From Kriegella sp965368185 (GTDB lineage: Bacteria > Bacteroidota > Bacteroidia > Flavobacteriales > Flavobacteriaceae): DNA of 64,000 nucleotides. The notes beneath the pieces are model-generated. The model ran no database searches. It saw nothing but the letters and a program-made list of their open reading frames with translations, and had not been told where the DNA came from. Position numbers and translations under genes: made by a program. This document shows positions 40,474-49,854 of this stretch, piece by piece. Where the stretch lies: positions 27,134 to 91,133 of the forward strand of contig CBDULZ010000006.1 in the NCBI GenBank assembly GCA_965368185.1. The letters are read 5' to 3'. Each line of letters starts with the position of its first letter. The stretch's first letter is position 1.

Positions 40474-42246
40474 CTAAAACGGGAAAAAATAAGGGATAAT
40501 AAAGGAAGCCGCAATCCAACTAATAAAGTTTAACGGAGTTCCAAATTTCAAGAAATCATTGAATTTATAATTTCCCGGTGCATACACCATCGTGTTGGTC
40601 GGATAGCTCATCGGTGTCATAAAAGTCAAAGAACAGGCAAACATCACGGCCACTAAAAAAGGACGTTCACTGATTTCCATAGCCGAAGCCAATCCGATAA
40701 CCACCGGGGTCATTAATGCGGCAGTCGCTTTACTTGAAATAAGATTAGTAGAAATAAAAGTAATCAAGTATATCAGACTTAAGGTAATACGGGCATCATA
40801 ATCCCCCAATGTCGTTTCTATAAACTCGGCAACGAGCATTGCCCCCCCTGTTTTCTCGAGGGCCGCACCCATAGAGAGTACCCCAGCCATCATAAATATT
40901 ACTTTCCATTCTACTGCATTGTATGCCTCGGTAGGCTTCAATGTTCCGGTCAATACCATTAACAATGCCCCCACCATTGCACTTATCAAGATTGTGGTTA
41001 TATTAAGGGCGGCCACCAGCACCACCCCTATTGCAATTAAAATCGCTGGAATCGCCTTTCTAAAGTTGGTCTTTTTTTGAGCATGCTCGGAAAGAGTGAC
41101 AAGTAGTTTTTCGGATTCCAAACGGCCAACCTGTTCTTTTTTCCCCAAGACTAATAGCATATCGCCTTCTTTAAGTGCGATTTTTGCAAGTTTATCAAAA
41201 ATAATCTCATCGCGATGTCGAATGGCCAAAACCGACACCCCATAATTCTGACTAAACTTCAACGACTTTAACGAATTTTGCGCCAAATTAGAACCAAACG
41301 GAATTATCACTTCATAGAGTTGGTAATCGACATCATGTTCTTGGCCTATTTTTATCCGTTTGTCCCCCTTTATTTTATACCCTTGCAAATCTAACAGCCT
41401 GTTAAATGTAACGGGAGGCACCATCACTTTTAGAATATCATCTTTTAGAATAAAAGTATCGGGGCCAACAGTATGGATTAAATTTCCATTTCTTAAGATG
41501 GAAAGAATACGAACACCATAGTCTTTTACTAATTTGGAGGCAATTACCCTCTTGTTGCAGTCAGGGGAACTCTCTTCTATGGCAAGTTCTGTAATGTATT
41601 CTTCCGCCGTTTTAGTAAGCTCACTATTGGTTTTGCCCTTAGGGAGTAAAAATGGTCCGACTATAAAAATATAAGCAAATCCAATTAACAGCAGACAAAA
41701 AGCGGCGCCCGAAAATTCGAACATGCCAAATTCTTCCAAACCATATTTTTTGGCTTCACTACTAACCAAAATGTTCGTTGACGTTCCTATAAGCGTACAG
41801 GTGCCCCCAAAAAGCGCAGCAAAAGAAATCGGCATCAATAATTTCCCAGGACTTATATTCGTTTCCCTGCAAACCGTTAAGGCAATTGGCAGCAACAACG
41901 CAACCACGGCCGTATCGTTTATAAACGCCGAAAAAACGCCAGAAATACCACAAAACACTATCAGTGCAATGAGGTAGTTGATTTTTGCCAATTTTATAAT
42001 CTTATGGCTCAATCCGTTCAAAATCCCTGAACTGAATACTCCTCCACTAACGACGAATATACACCCCAAGGTTAAGGTCGCAGGATGGTTAAACCCAGAA
42101 AAACCTTCTTCGGGGTTGAGCACCCCAGCGACTATAAAAAGTGCCATAATCAGAATAGAGGTGGTATCAATTGAAAAATAGTCCTTTACGAACAGGAACA
42201 CCCCTACACCAATAATACAGAAAGTTAGAATTAGATCGATACTCAT
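40474..42246 (-). CDS. SLC13/CitT-family anion carrier with two RCK_C domains
   Basis: A 590-residue inner-membrane symporter of the divalent-anion/sodium type, for dicarboxylate, sulfate or phosphate. About ten helices are interrupted (about residues 215-380) by two cytoplasmic RCK_C/TrkA-C domains with IVASKLVKDYGVRILSILRN-type and LGKKEQVGRLESE segments that bind ligands. Family motifs FALVFAL-like helices are replaced by FSGFNHPATLTLGCIFVVSG and STNILVSSEAKK (substrate SNT motif). Substrate cannot be assigned. It is convergent with the Msr cluster, with 44 bases between. Confidence 0.88.
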   Translation of the reverse strand: MSIDLILTFCIIGVGVFLFVKDYFSIDTTSILIMALFIVAGVLNPEEGFSGFNHPATLTLGCIFVVSGGVFSSGILNGLSHKIIKLAKINYLIALIVFCGISGVFSAFINDTAVVALLLPIALTVCRETNISPGKLLMPISFAALFGGTCTLIGTSTNILVSSEAKKYGLEEFGMFEFSGAAFCLLLIGFAYIFIVGPFLLPKGKTNSELTKTAEEYITELAIEESSPDCNKRVIASKLVKDYGVRILSILRNGNLIHTVGPDTFILKDDILKVMVPPVTFNRLLDLQGYKIKGDKRIKIGQEHDVDYQLYEVIIPFGSNLAQNSLKSLKFSQNYGVSVLAIRHRDEIIFDKLAKIALKEGDMLLVLGKKEQVGRLESEKLLVTLSEHAQKKTNFRKAIPAILIAIGVVLVAALNITTILISAMVGALLMVLTGTLKPTEAYNAVEWKVIFMMAGVLSMGAALEKTGGAMLVAEFIETTLGDYDARITLSLIYLITFISTNLISSKATAALMTPVVIGLASAMEISERPFLVAVMFACSLTFMTPMSYPTNTMVYAPGNYKFNDFLKFGTPLNFISWIAASFIIPYFFPF

Positions 42247-42474
42247 AAAACTTTCTATTTAGGAACAAGTTCCATTAGTTAAGAACCTGGTTTAATTTTA
42301 CTTAAATATAATAGAATGTAAGTATAATACGACATAAAGCACCTTATTTAAAACCATATAAAACAACTTCCCAAAGCGTAGCACCTTCATCAAGCGCTGA
42401 TTGACCATGAACTATTCATCTGGCGAGCAAGCAAATAATACTGAAGGCCCTATTCATAGTATTTGAACTTTTCC

Positions 42475-42503
42475 AAAAAAAAACCCCGACATAAATGCCG
42501 GGG
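42475..42503 (-). terminator. Terminator after the tail-specific protease gene
   Basis: The 9-bp stem CCCCGGCAT/ATGTCGGGG (minus strand, one G-U pair) has a 2-base loop and nine T. The gap it lies in (42247-42527) otherwise shows only AT-rich sequence. Confidence 0.88.
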
Positions 42504-42527
42504 CCTAAGTTTTAAAAAGTGTATAAT

Positions 42528-44723
42528 CTATCCTTTAACACTTGCCAATTTACCATTTTTAATATTGTTCATCTTTAAATCCTGTAGTACGTTTACTGCT
42601 TCTTCAACATAGACATCTTTAGCCAAGTTTTTGTGCCAGCGATCTCGTTTTTCACGTAAGACGGAGTCTTGCGTAAAAAGCTCTTTTTCATATTTCAAGG
42701 AAGTAAAGTTTAATTTTGAATCATAATCAGAAAGCTTTTTAAAATAATCGGATTTATCTCGATCCTTTTTATCTTCAGATTTATAAACCTTGTAATTCAA
42801 GGAAATCTCTGTTTCGTCTTGTTTCAGCTTAATCCATTTGGCATTCTCTTCGATCAATTCGAACTGTGGGTTTGCCGCCATACGCTTTTTGCTGTTTGCA
42901 ATGGTCTGTTCGTAGTCGATATAACCATCCCAGGGCTGATACTCGGCCGGTGTAATTTTATCCCACTTCAAAGGATTATGCTGATCACGCTCCCCTAAAT
43001 CGATATAACTGTACTTGTCTGGAACCACTACATCACTTTTCACACCTTCAAGTTGTGTAGAACCTCCATTGATTCTATAAAACTTTTGGGTCGTTAATTT
43101 TATAGCGCCTAAATCACCATGGTCATTGGCGTTCACAAGATTATCCAAAGGAATAACATTTTGAACCGTACCTTTTCCGAAGGTCTGTCTGCTTCCTATT
43201 ACCACCGCCCTTTTATAGTCTTGCATTGCTGCCGCCAAAATCTCGGAGGCGGAGGCCGAAAGTTCGTTCACTAAAATAACGAGAGGACCATCCCATTGTA
43301 TACGCTCGTCTTTGTCGTCATACACATCTTTACGTTTGCCATTTGAACGCACCTGAACAATTGGCCCATCTTTTATAAAGAGTCCGGCCATTTCAACGAC
43401 AGTTTTCAACGAACCGCCGCCATTATCCCGCAAATCCAATATGAGTCCCTCTGCACCTTCTTCCTTAAGGCGCTCTACTTCTTTCGCTACATCGGAAGCG
43501 GCATTGCGCTCGCTATAATCGTCAAAGTCTACATAGAACTTGGGCAAGTTGATCAACCCAAATTTCTGATCCCCTTTAATAACGTTCGCCGATTTGGCAT
43601 ATGATTCTTCCAATTCCACAACATCCCTTGTCAAAGAAATCACTTCTATCGAACCATCTACCTTTCGAACGGTTAGATCAACAATCGTACCCTCAGGGCC
43701 TTTTATTAGTTTAATGGCATCCTCTAAACGCATACCTACAATATTAATAGGCTCTTCCCCATCTTGCCCTACTTTCATGATCTCATCACCTACTTCCAAA
43801 CGTTGATCTCGCCATACGGGGCCACCGGAAATAATCTCAACAATTTTAGCGCCCTCAGGTTTCTTCTGCAACCGAGCACCGATACCCTCAAATTTACCTG
43901 ACATGCTCATGTCGAACTTATCTTTATCATCAGGAGCAAAATAAAATGTATGGGGATCAAACTCATCAACGATAGTGTTGATATACTGAACGAACCAATC
44001 TTTTCGTTCCAAATCCTTTACAAAATCAAAAAACTCATCCAAAGTCTTACGTGTCGATTCACGGGAGGCAATTTCGGCCTCTTTCGGAGACATGGGCTTG
44101 TCGGTATTCTCTTCGGTTTCTACAGAGGTGTCACTTTCAACCTCAATACTTTTACCGTCTACATCTACTAGTTTCTCTTTCTTAGATTTTGTAGTCGAAC
44201 GCGAGACTTTCGTATCATAAGTAGCCATCGTAGCATACTTCAATTGCTTCCTCCAACGCTCTTTTAAATCAGCTTTAGATTCAGCAAAAGGCACTTTTTC
44301 ATAGTCTATATTAATAGTCTCATTAACATCATAGTCAAAGGGAGTAGAAAGCACCTCTTTATAAATATCTTTTGCTTCTTCCATCCGTTTCATTAAGCGA
44401 TCATAAACAATATTGAAGAACGATATATCAGTATTCTTTATCTGGTCATCAATCTGAAATTTATACTGCTCAAATTCTTGGATATCCGATTCAAGAAAAT
44501 ATCGCTTGGTTGGATCGATAATGTCTATAAAATCTTCGAAAATACTGACAGAAAAGTCATCATTTATTTCCTTCGGCTCATAATGTCCTTTCTCGAGCAC
44601 GTACGTAATCAAATCCAATAAAAGTTTATCCTTGTCATCATTATCAAAGGACTTATTGGTGAAACTACATGAAGCTACGGCTACAAGGATAAGTAATAAG
44701 GGGTAAGCAAAATTCCTTCTCAT
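42528..44723 (-). CDS. prc: Carboxy-terminal processing (tail-specific) protease, Prc family
   Basis: A 731-residue S41 serine protease that trims envelope proteins from their C termini. The N terminus MRRNFAYPLLLILVAVASC is a lipoprotein signal; starting here (44723) rather than 39 bases upstream gives a clean lipobox. Domains in order: N-terminal helical part, a PDZ domain (GIGARLQKKPEG, VGDEIMKVGQ) and the protease with catalytic Ser in NELSASASEILA and Lys in RQTFGKGTVQ. A C-terminal DUF3340-like helical domain follows. An acidic insertion (about 180-230) with ETEENTDKPMSPKEAE is unusual. It is monocistronic with its own terminator. Confidence 0.94.
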   Translation of the reverse strand: MRRNFAYPLLLILVAVASCSFTNKSFDNDDKDKLLLDLITYVLEKGHYEPKEINDDFSVSIFEDFIDIIDPTKRYFLESDIQEFEQYKFQIDDQIKNTDISFFNIVYDRLMKRMEEAKDIYKEVLSTPFDYDVNETINIDYEKVPFAESKADLKERWRKQLKYATMATYDTKVSRSTTKSKKEKLVDVDGKSIEVESDTSVETEENTDKPMSPKEAEIASRESTRKTLDEFFDFVKDLERKDWFVQYINTIVDEFDPHTFYFAPDDKDKFDMSMSGKFEGIGARLQKKPEGAKIVEIISGGPVWRDQRLEVGDEIMKVGQDGEEPINIVGMRLEDAIKLIKGPEGTIVDLTVRKVDGSIEVISLTRDVVELEESYAKSANVIKGDQKFGLINLPKFYVDFDDYSERNAASDVAKEVERLKEEGAEGLILDLRDNGGGSLKTVVEMAGLFIKDGPIVQVRSNGKRKDVYDDKDERIQWDGPLVILVNELSASASEILAAAMQDYKRAVVIGSRQTFGKGTVQNVIPLDNLVNANDHGDLGAIKLTTQKFYRINGGSTQLEGVKSDVVVPDKYSYIDLGERDQHNPLKWDKITPAEYQPWDGYIDYEQTIANSKKRMAANPQFELIEENAKWIKLKQDETEISLNYKVYKSEDKKDRDKSDYFKKLSDYDSKLNFTSLKYEKELFTQDSVLREKRDRWHKNLAKDVYVEEAVNVLQDLKMNNIKNGKLASVKG

Positions 44724-44847
44724 ATAATCTATCATTAAAAGTTTTGCGATTATAATTGCCACTGGGCCATAAATCGCCTGATCTATTCTTAAATATAACG
44801 AATTCCCTAAGTTACTGAAAAAACCATGCCACTCGCTTAACGTAGGG

Positions 44848-44860
44848 CATTAATTTAATG
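44848..44860. repeat. Palindrome CATTAATTTAATG in the prc-surE gap
   Basis: A 13-base palindrome (CATTAA, one-base centre, TTAATG) sits between the divergent prc and surE genes. It could be an operator, but AT-rich palindromes arise by chance. Confidence 0.3.
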
Positions 44861-44924
44861 TTAAAGCCAATCTTGGGGGAACATATCTTTTTTAAAACGT
44901 ACTTTTATGCCATAAAGTATTCCA

Positions 44925-45698
44925 ATGGGCAAACCTTTAATTTTAATCACCAATGACGATGGAATTACAGCCCCAGGCCTTCGGGCTTTGGTTCGTTATA
45001 TGAAAACATTGGGTGAAGTCGTGGTAGTCGCACCTGACAGTCCGCAATCGGGAAAAGGACATGCCATAACCCTTGATAACACACTGTTTTCGGCAAAAAT
45101 AATGGTTGATAAAGAACATGGGGCTCCCGAAGAATATAGCTGTAGCGGCACTCCTGCCGATTGTGTAAAACTGGCCTTACAGGAAATTTTAGGGCGACGG
45201 CCCGATATTTGTGTGAGTGGTATAAACCATGGGTCCAATTCCTCCATCAATGTCATATACTCCGGCACCATGAGTGCTGCCATCGAAGCGGGGATCGAAG
45301 GCATTCCTGCCATTGGCTTTTCCCTATGTGATTATTCGTGGGAGGCCGATTTCGCACCTGCCGAAGCGGCAGTAAAAAAAATTGTCGGTGAGGCACTGGC
45401 AAATGGTATTCCTAAAGGAGTCGTGCTCAATGTAAATATTCCAAACCTCAAAAAGGAAGAATTAAAAGGAATAAAAATATGTCGACAGGCAAGGGCCAAC
45501 TGGAAAGAAAAATTCGATAAGCGCACTAACCCGATGGGCAAAGATTATTATTGGCTTACCGGTGAATTTGAGCTTTTGGACAAGGGGGAAGATACTGACG
45601 AATGGGCTTTGGCCAATGGTTATATCTCCGTTGTACCCACCCAATTCGATCTTACTGCCCACCACACCATACAACAGTTGAATTCTTGGAATTTTTAA
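44925..45698 (+). CDS. surE: 5'/3'-nucleotidase SurE
   Basis: A 257-residue metal-dependent nucleotidase and survival protein. The acidic metal motif ILITNDDGITAPGL is at about residues 6-19, the oxyanion region SGKGHAITL at about 43-51, and the catalytic SGINHGSNSSINVIYSGT at about 97-114. The C-terminal dimerisation arm is present. A possible promoter, TACTTTTA, with TTGG upstream precedes it. It starts the surE-lpxB-nlpC-comEC run. Confidence 0.97.
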   Translation: MGKPLILITNDDGITAPGLRALVRYMKTLGEVVVVAPDSPQSGKGHAITLDNTLFSAKIMVDKEHGAPEEYSCSGTPADCVKLALQEILGRRPDICVSGINHGSNSSINVIYSGTMSAAIEAGIEGIPAIGFSLCDYSWEADFAPAEAAVKKIVGEALANGIPKGVVLNVNIPNLKKEELKGIKICRQARANWKEKFDKRTNPMGKDYYWLTGEFELLDKGEDTDEWALANGYISVVPTQFDLTAHHTIQQLNSWNF

Positions 45699-45744
45699 CC
45701 AATAGACCATACCTTTTTAAAGAAACGATAAACTCAAATTAAAT

Positions 45745-46029
45745 ATGAATCAGAAAAAGGAACTTTTCATAGGATTTTTGGTTGGTATCATCGCCAATGT
45801 CTTGGGCACGTTGACCTACATTCTCTTGTTTTCTGAATTTGGGGTAACAGAAACCTTCAAGGCTGCAGTACAGCAAGGCCATGTGGGCAGTTTGTTGGCA
45901 TTAGGGGCTATCTTGAACCTGGTTGCCTTTTTCGGGTTTTTGAGACTGCGAAGGGACCAAAGGGCCAAAGGCGTTTTGATTGCTACCCTACTGACCGCTT
46001 TGGTCATACTTTACTATAAAGTTTTTTAA
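45745..46029 (+). CDS. Small membrane protein, unknown
   Basis: A 94-residue protein with three predicted transmembrane helices (about 9-27, 47-64 and 75-92) and short basic loops (RLRRDQRAKG). The second helix follows a polar QQGHVGS turn. No family is recognised. It lies between surE and lpxB with gaps of 46 and 40 bases on the same strand, so it is probably cotranscribed; a role in envelope lipid work is guesswork. Confidence 0.75.
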   Translation: MNQKKELFIGFLVGIIANVLGTLTYILLFSEFGVTETFKAAVQQGHVGSLLALGAILNLVAFFGFLRLRRDQRAKGVLIATLLTALVILYYKVF

Positions 46030-46069
46030 TCGCAAAGCCTGTTTGTAGTGTATCGAATTTGAATGAAAT

Positions 46070-47182
46070 ATGAAATATTATATCATAGCAGGAGAAGCAT
46101 CCGGTGATCTTCATGGGTCAAACCTCATCAAGGCACTTAAGATCGAAGACCCACAGACCACTATACGCTGTTGGGGCGGGGATCTTATGGAACAAGCTGG
46201 TGGTACTTTAGCAAAACACTATAAAGAAATGGCCTTTATGGGCTTTCTGGAGGTGCTGTTGAATTTGAATACGATTACCAAGAACATTGCATTCTGCAAA
46301 AAAGATATTCAGCAATTCAAGCCTGATGTTATAATCTTTATCGATTTTTCCGGATTCAATTTACGCATCGCAAAGTGGGCCAAAGAAAAAGGCTACAAGA
46401 CCAATTATTACATTTCGCCCCAAATTTGGGCATCTCGTGAAAACCGTATCGAAAAAATAAAAAGGGATATCGATGCGATGTATGTCATCCTCCCCTTTGA
46501 AAAGGAATTCTATGAGCAAAAGCATGGGTTTCCCGTACATTTTGTAGGCCACCCCTTGATCGATGCCATAGAAAGTCGCCATAAAACCGACGAACCAACC
46601 TTTAGACATGAAAATAAGCTGAGTGAAACAAAGCCGATAATCGCCCTGCTTCCCGGAAGCAGGAAGCAGGAGGTTCAAAAAATGTTGCATATTATGTTAT
46701 CGGTAATCGATGATTTTCAAGACTACGAATTTGTTATAGCTGGGGCACCAAGTCTCGACAAAGCTTTTTATGCCCCTTTTCTAGATCATCCGAATGTCAG
46801 TTTTGTATCGAACAAAACCTACGACTTACTAAGTCATTCTTATGCCGCGATGGTGACCAGCGGCACCGCCACATTGGAGACAGCATTATTCAAGGTTCCA
46901 CAGGTAGTCTGCTATAAAGCCAATTGGATATCATACCATATCGCAAAAAGGATCGTTACTTTAGAATATATATCATTGGTAAACTTGATTATGGGCAAGG
47001 AAGTAGTCAAAGAACTGATTCAAGATGACTTGAACACCAAAAACCTGAAATCAGAGCTTGCCAAAATAATATTGGGCCCCTCACGTGCCTTACAGATTGA
47101 GGAATATCTTGAACTGGAAAAGAAATTAGGTGGACGGGGAGCTAGCAAAAAGGCCGCCAATCTAATTGTTCAAAATACCTAA
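46070..47182 (+). CDS. lpxB: Lipid-A-disaccharide synthase LpxB
   Basis: A 370-residue GT19 glycosyltransferase joining UDP-2,3-diacylglucosamine and lipid X. The N-terminal YYIIAGEASGDLHGSNLIKA (about 3-22) is the family start. The UDP-sugar site includes LLPGSRKQEVQKM (about 194-206), and the acceptor/donor region SGTATLETALFKVPQVVCYK (about 264-283) is intact. It is a peripheral inner-membrane enzyme of lipid A synthesis. Confidence 0.97.
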   Translation: MKYYIIAGEASGDLHGSNLIKALKIEDPQTTIRCWGGDLMEQAGGTLAKHYKEMAFMGFLEVLLNLNTITKNIAFCKKDIQQFKPDVIIFIDFSGFNLRIAKWAKEKGYKTNYYISPQIWASRENRIEKIKRDIDAMYVILPFEKEFYEQKHGFPVHFVGHPLIDAIESRHKTDEPTFRHENKLSETKPIIALLPGSRKQEVQKMLHIMLSVIDDFQDYEFVIAGAPSLDKAFYAPFLDHPNVSFVSNKTYDLLSHSYAAMVTSGTATLETALFKVPQVVCYKANWISYHIAKRIVTLEYISLVNLIMGKEVVKELIQDDLNTKNLKSELAKIILGPSRALQIEEYLELEKKLGGRGASKKAANLIVQNT

Positions 47183-47215
47183 TTTTGAAATTACCGCGAT
47201 AAACTATAATGTCGA

Positions 47216-47767
47216 ATGATTCGCAATATTAGTTACATATTACTTCTTTTTTTTGTGGCCAGCTGTGGTTCCGCTAAAAAAAAAGTGGCCCATGTTCAAG
47301 AACGCAAAGTTACTGTAGAGGCATCGCCTAAAGTCCCCGAGCCAAAAGAAAAGCCGACTGAAAAAGTAACAAGGCCTTCCAAATCAAAAGCTGAAAATAT
47401 CATCAATACGGCTTTGACCTTTTCAGGGGTACGTTATAAATATGGAGGCACTACCAAAAAAGGAATGGACTGTTCAGGACTGCTCTATGTCGCTTTTGGA
47501 GAGCACGAGATTAGTTTACCGAGAATTTCTTATCAAATGGCCGAGAAAGGCAACCCTATAGGATTAAAGAATATTGTAAAGGGAGATCTTCTCTTTTTTA
47601 AAACGGGAAGGGCCACTAAAAGAATCAACCACGTCGGTATGGTTGTGGCCATTGAAGGAGATGACATCAAATTTATTCACTCGACCACATCTAGGGGGGT
47701 TATTGTATCATCTTTGCACGAGGGTTATTGGAACTATGCTTTTGTGAAAGCCACTCGAATCCTGTAA
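47216..47767 (+). CDS. NlpC/P60 (C40) peptidoglycan hydrolase, lipoprotein
   Basis: A 183-residue lipoprotein (MIRNISYILLLFFVASCGSA, lipobox VASC). A Lys/Glu-rich linker is followed by the NlpC/P60 catalytic domain (about 60-183). Cys is in KGMDCSGLLY, His in RINHVGMVV, and the third polar residue is His in FIHSTTS. It would cut peptide stems of peptidoglycan, or remodel the wall for envelope complexes. It is 33 bases after lpxB and 28 before comEC. Confidence 0.93.
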   Translation: MIRNISYILLLFFVASCGSAKKKVAHVQERKVTVEASPKVPEPKEKPTEKVTRPSKSKAENIINTALTFSGVRYKYGGTTKKGMDCSGLLYVAFGEHEISLPRISYQMAEKGNPIGLKNIVKGDLLFFKTGRATKRINHVGMVVAIEGDDIKFIHSTTSRGVIVSSLHEGYWNYAFVKATRIL

Positions 47768-47795
47768 CTTTCTGTTCCATATAAAACTGGTGCTC

Positions 47796-49823
47796 ATGCG
47801 GCTCCTTAGATTTATTCCCATACAACTAACCCTATTTTTGGTAATCGGCATTCTAGTCGGTCGTTACCTGATGGTTGAAAGCACGACAATGTTCGTTTCT
47901 ACATTTTTTGGAATAACAATTCTAGGGATTCTCTTTGGGACGCAAAAGCGGAGAAATGCCTTTGTCTTCACTATTATCTTAGCCTTTACTGTTCTCTTTA
48001 TGGGAATGCTCACGGTTTCTTTGACAATGCCAAAGAACCAAATGCATCATTATTCCCATTATAACACAAATCAAAAAGATGTTTGGTCACTAAAAGTGCG
48101 GGAAGTTTTAAAACCAACGGCATTTTCAATGCGATATGTAGCCGATGTCAAACGCATGGACAGCCTACAGGTTACGGGAAGAATCATTGTTTCCATTTTA
48201 TCGGATAGCACCACCACATCACTCGATGTCGACGACGAAATTTTGACCTACGGTATTCTTGATACTATAAAAGCTCCTTTAAACCCACATCAGTTCAACT
48301 ACAGGGAATATTTGGAAGGCCTGGGCATATATCATCAAATTCAACTTAAGAACAACCAATATTCGATAGCTAAAAAGACATCAACAACCTTGCATGGTTT
48401 AGCTGCCAAGGTCCGAGGCCTTATAATAACCAAACTCAAAAGGGAGAGCTTCGGAGATGACGAACTGGCTATTATTCAGGCGTTATTATTAGGTCAACGA
48501 AGTGACCTTTCGGAAACCACCTATTCCAATTATAAAGATGCCGGCGCCGTACATATATTGGCAGTTTCCGGTCTTCACATTGGCATTATATTGCTCTTAC
48601 TTCAATTTCTTTTGCGGCCCCTAGAACTTTTACCGCATGGCAGAACTTTGAAGCTCATCCTAATTCTAATACTTCTTTGGGGTTTCGCCTTCTTGGCAGG
48701 GTTATCAGCTTCGGTCACGCGGGCCGTTACCATGTTTTCTTTCGTCGCCTACGCCTTATATTTGAACCGTCCAAATAACACTTATAATATTTTGGCGCTC
48801 TCGATGTTTGCCATCTTGCTAATTGTAGACCCGAACCTCTTGTTCCAAGTAGGTTTCCAAATGAGCTACGCAGCCGTATTTTCAATTGTATGGATTTACC
48901 CCTTGCTTCAAAAATTGTGGTTTCCCAAAAACACTGTGCTTCAAAAAATATGGCAGCTACTTGCCGTCAGTATAGCAGCACAAGTAGGTGTCTTGCCCAT
49001 AAGCCTTTTTTATTTTCATCAATTTCCGGGGCTATTCTTTATTTCGAACCTTTTGATCGTACCTGCACTAGGGTTGATTCTAGGGATGGGAATTTTGGTC
49101 ATTGCCTTAGCCCTGATGAACTTTTTGCCCGAATTTTTGGTCACGATCTACGACACCCTGATTTTTTGGATGAATGCTATTATAGCATGGGTGGCACAAC
49201 AGGAGGCATTCATTTTTAAGAACATTTCATTTGACGGCGCACAAATGATCTTGGCCTATTGTATCCTAATAAGTTTGGTGTGGTGTCTCAGTAAACCTAC
49301 TTTCAAACGAATACTGGGATTGGGCTTAAGCATTATCGCTTTCCAATGCTGGTCATTTTACGTCATATATCAAACACAAAAAAGGGAAGTTCTTTTTATA
49401 AGCCATCAAACCCGCAATGCTGTTTTAATACACCAAAAGGGAAGCCGTCTCATAGTTATGGCCCAAGATACCAATAAAACCAAGCCAATGGTCACAAATT
49501 ACAAAATTGGCGAGCACTTAAAATCAATCCAATACAAACCTCTAAAAAACAGCTACGAGTGGCAAAATAGCCAAATACTTATTATCGACAGCTTGGGTCT
49601 TCACGCCCCAAGAGAGCTTCAACCCGAGTATATTTGGCTGACCCAATCACCTGAATTAAATCTTGAACGGCTAATCGATTCGTTGCAACCTCGATTTATC
49701 ATTGCCGATGGCAGCAACTACACAAGTTATGTTACACGGTGGGCAGAAACTTGCAATAAAAGAAAGCTCCCTTTTCACTATACCGCTGAAAAGGGAGCTT
49801 ATTATTTTAAAGAAAAACCGTGA
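47796..49823 (+). CDS. comEC: ComEC/Rec2-family DNA-uptake channel protein
   Basis: A 675-residue inner-membrane protein for DNA entry during transformation. An N-terminal DUF4131/OB-like part (about 30-200) precedes the competence domain with about ten helices and the motif DAGAVHILAVSGLHIGII (about 252-269). The C-terminal 165 residues correspond to the usual metallo-beta-lactamase domain but lack the HxHxDH metal motif, as in many Bacteroidota. I use the ATG at 47796; a GTG two codons upstream is also possible. A perfect 13-bp terminator stem lies within the last 60 bases of the gene. Confidence 0.93.
   Translation: MRLLRFIPIQLTLFLVIGILVGRYLMVESTTMFVSTFFGITILGILFGTQKRRNAFVFTIILAFTVLFMGMLTVSLTMPKNQMHHYSHYNTNQKDVWSLKVREVLKPTAFSMRYVADVKRMDSLQVTGRIIVSILSDSTTTSLDVDDEILTYGILDTIKAPLNPHQFNYREYLEGLGIYHQIQLKNNQYSIAKKTSTTLHGLAAKVRGLIITKLKRESFGDDELAIIQALLLGQRSDLSETTYSNYKDAGAVHILAVSGLHIGIILLLLQFLLRPLELLPHGRTLKLILILILLWGFAFLAGLSASVTRAVTMFSFVAYALYLNRPNNTYNILALSMFAILLIVDPNLLFQVGFQMSYAAVFSIVWIYPLLQKLWFPKNTVLQKIWQLLAVSIAAQVGVLPISLFYFHQFPGLFFISNLLIVPALGLILGMGILVIALALMNFLPEFLVTIYDTLIFWMNAIIAWVAQQEAFIFKNISFDGAQMILAYCILISLVWCLSKPTFKRILGLGLSIIAFQCWSFYVIYQTQKREVLFISHQTRNAVLIHQKGSRLIVMAQDTNKTKPMVTNYKIGEHLKSIQYKPLKNSYEWQNSQILIIDSLGLHAPRELQPEYIWLTQSPELNLERLIDSLQPRFIIADGSNYTSYVTRWAETCNKRKLPFHYTAEKGAYYFKEKP
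49764..49808. terminator. Bidirectional terminator inside the end of comEC
   Basis: Perfect 13-bp stem AAGCTCCCTTTTC (49764-49776) with GAAAAGGGAGCTT (49788-49800) and an 11-base loop. The plus side is followed by ATTATTTT and the minus side by TTCTTTTATT. It serves comEC (+) and the peptide transporter (-), whose stops are 31 bases apart. Confidence 0.85.
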
Positions 49824-49854
49824 ACATCGAACTTTTAAAAGCAACCACCCCAAA

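Noticed and set aside
42247..42527. Small gene or RNA in the SLC13-prc gap
   Set aside because: Only a 19-codon frame and AT-rich sequence are present beyond the prc terminator; nothing resembles a known RNA.
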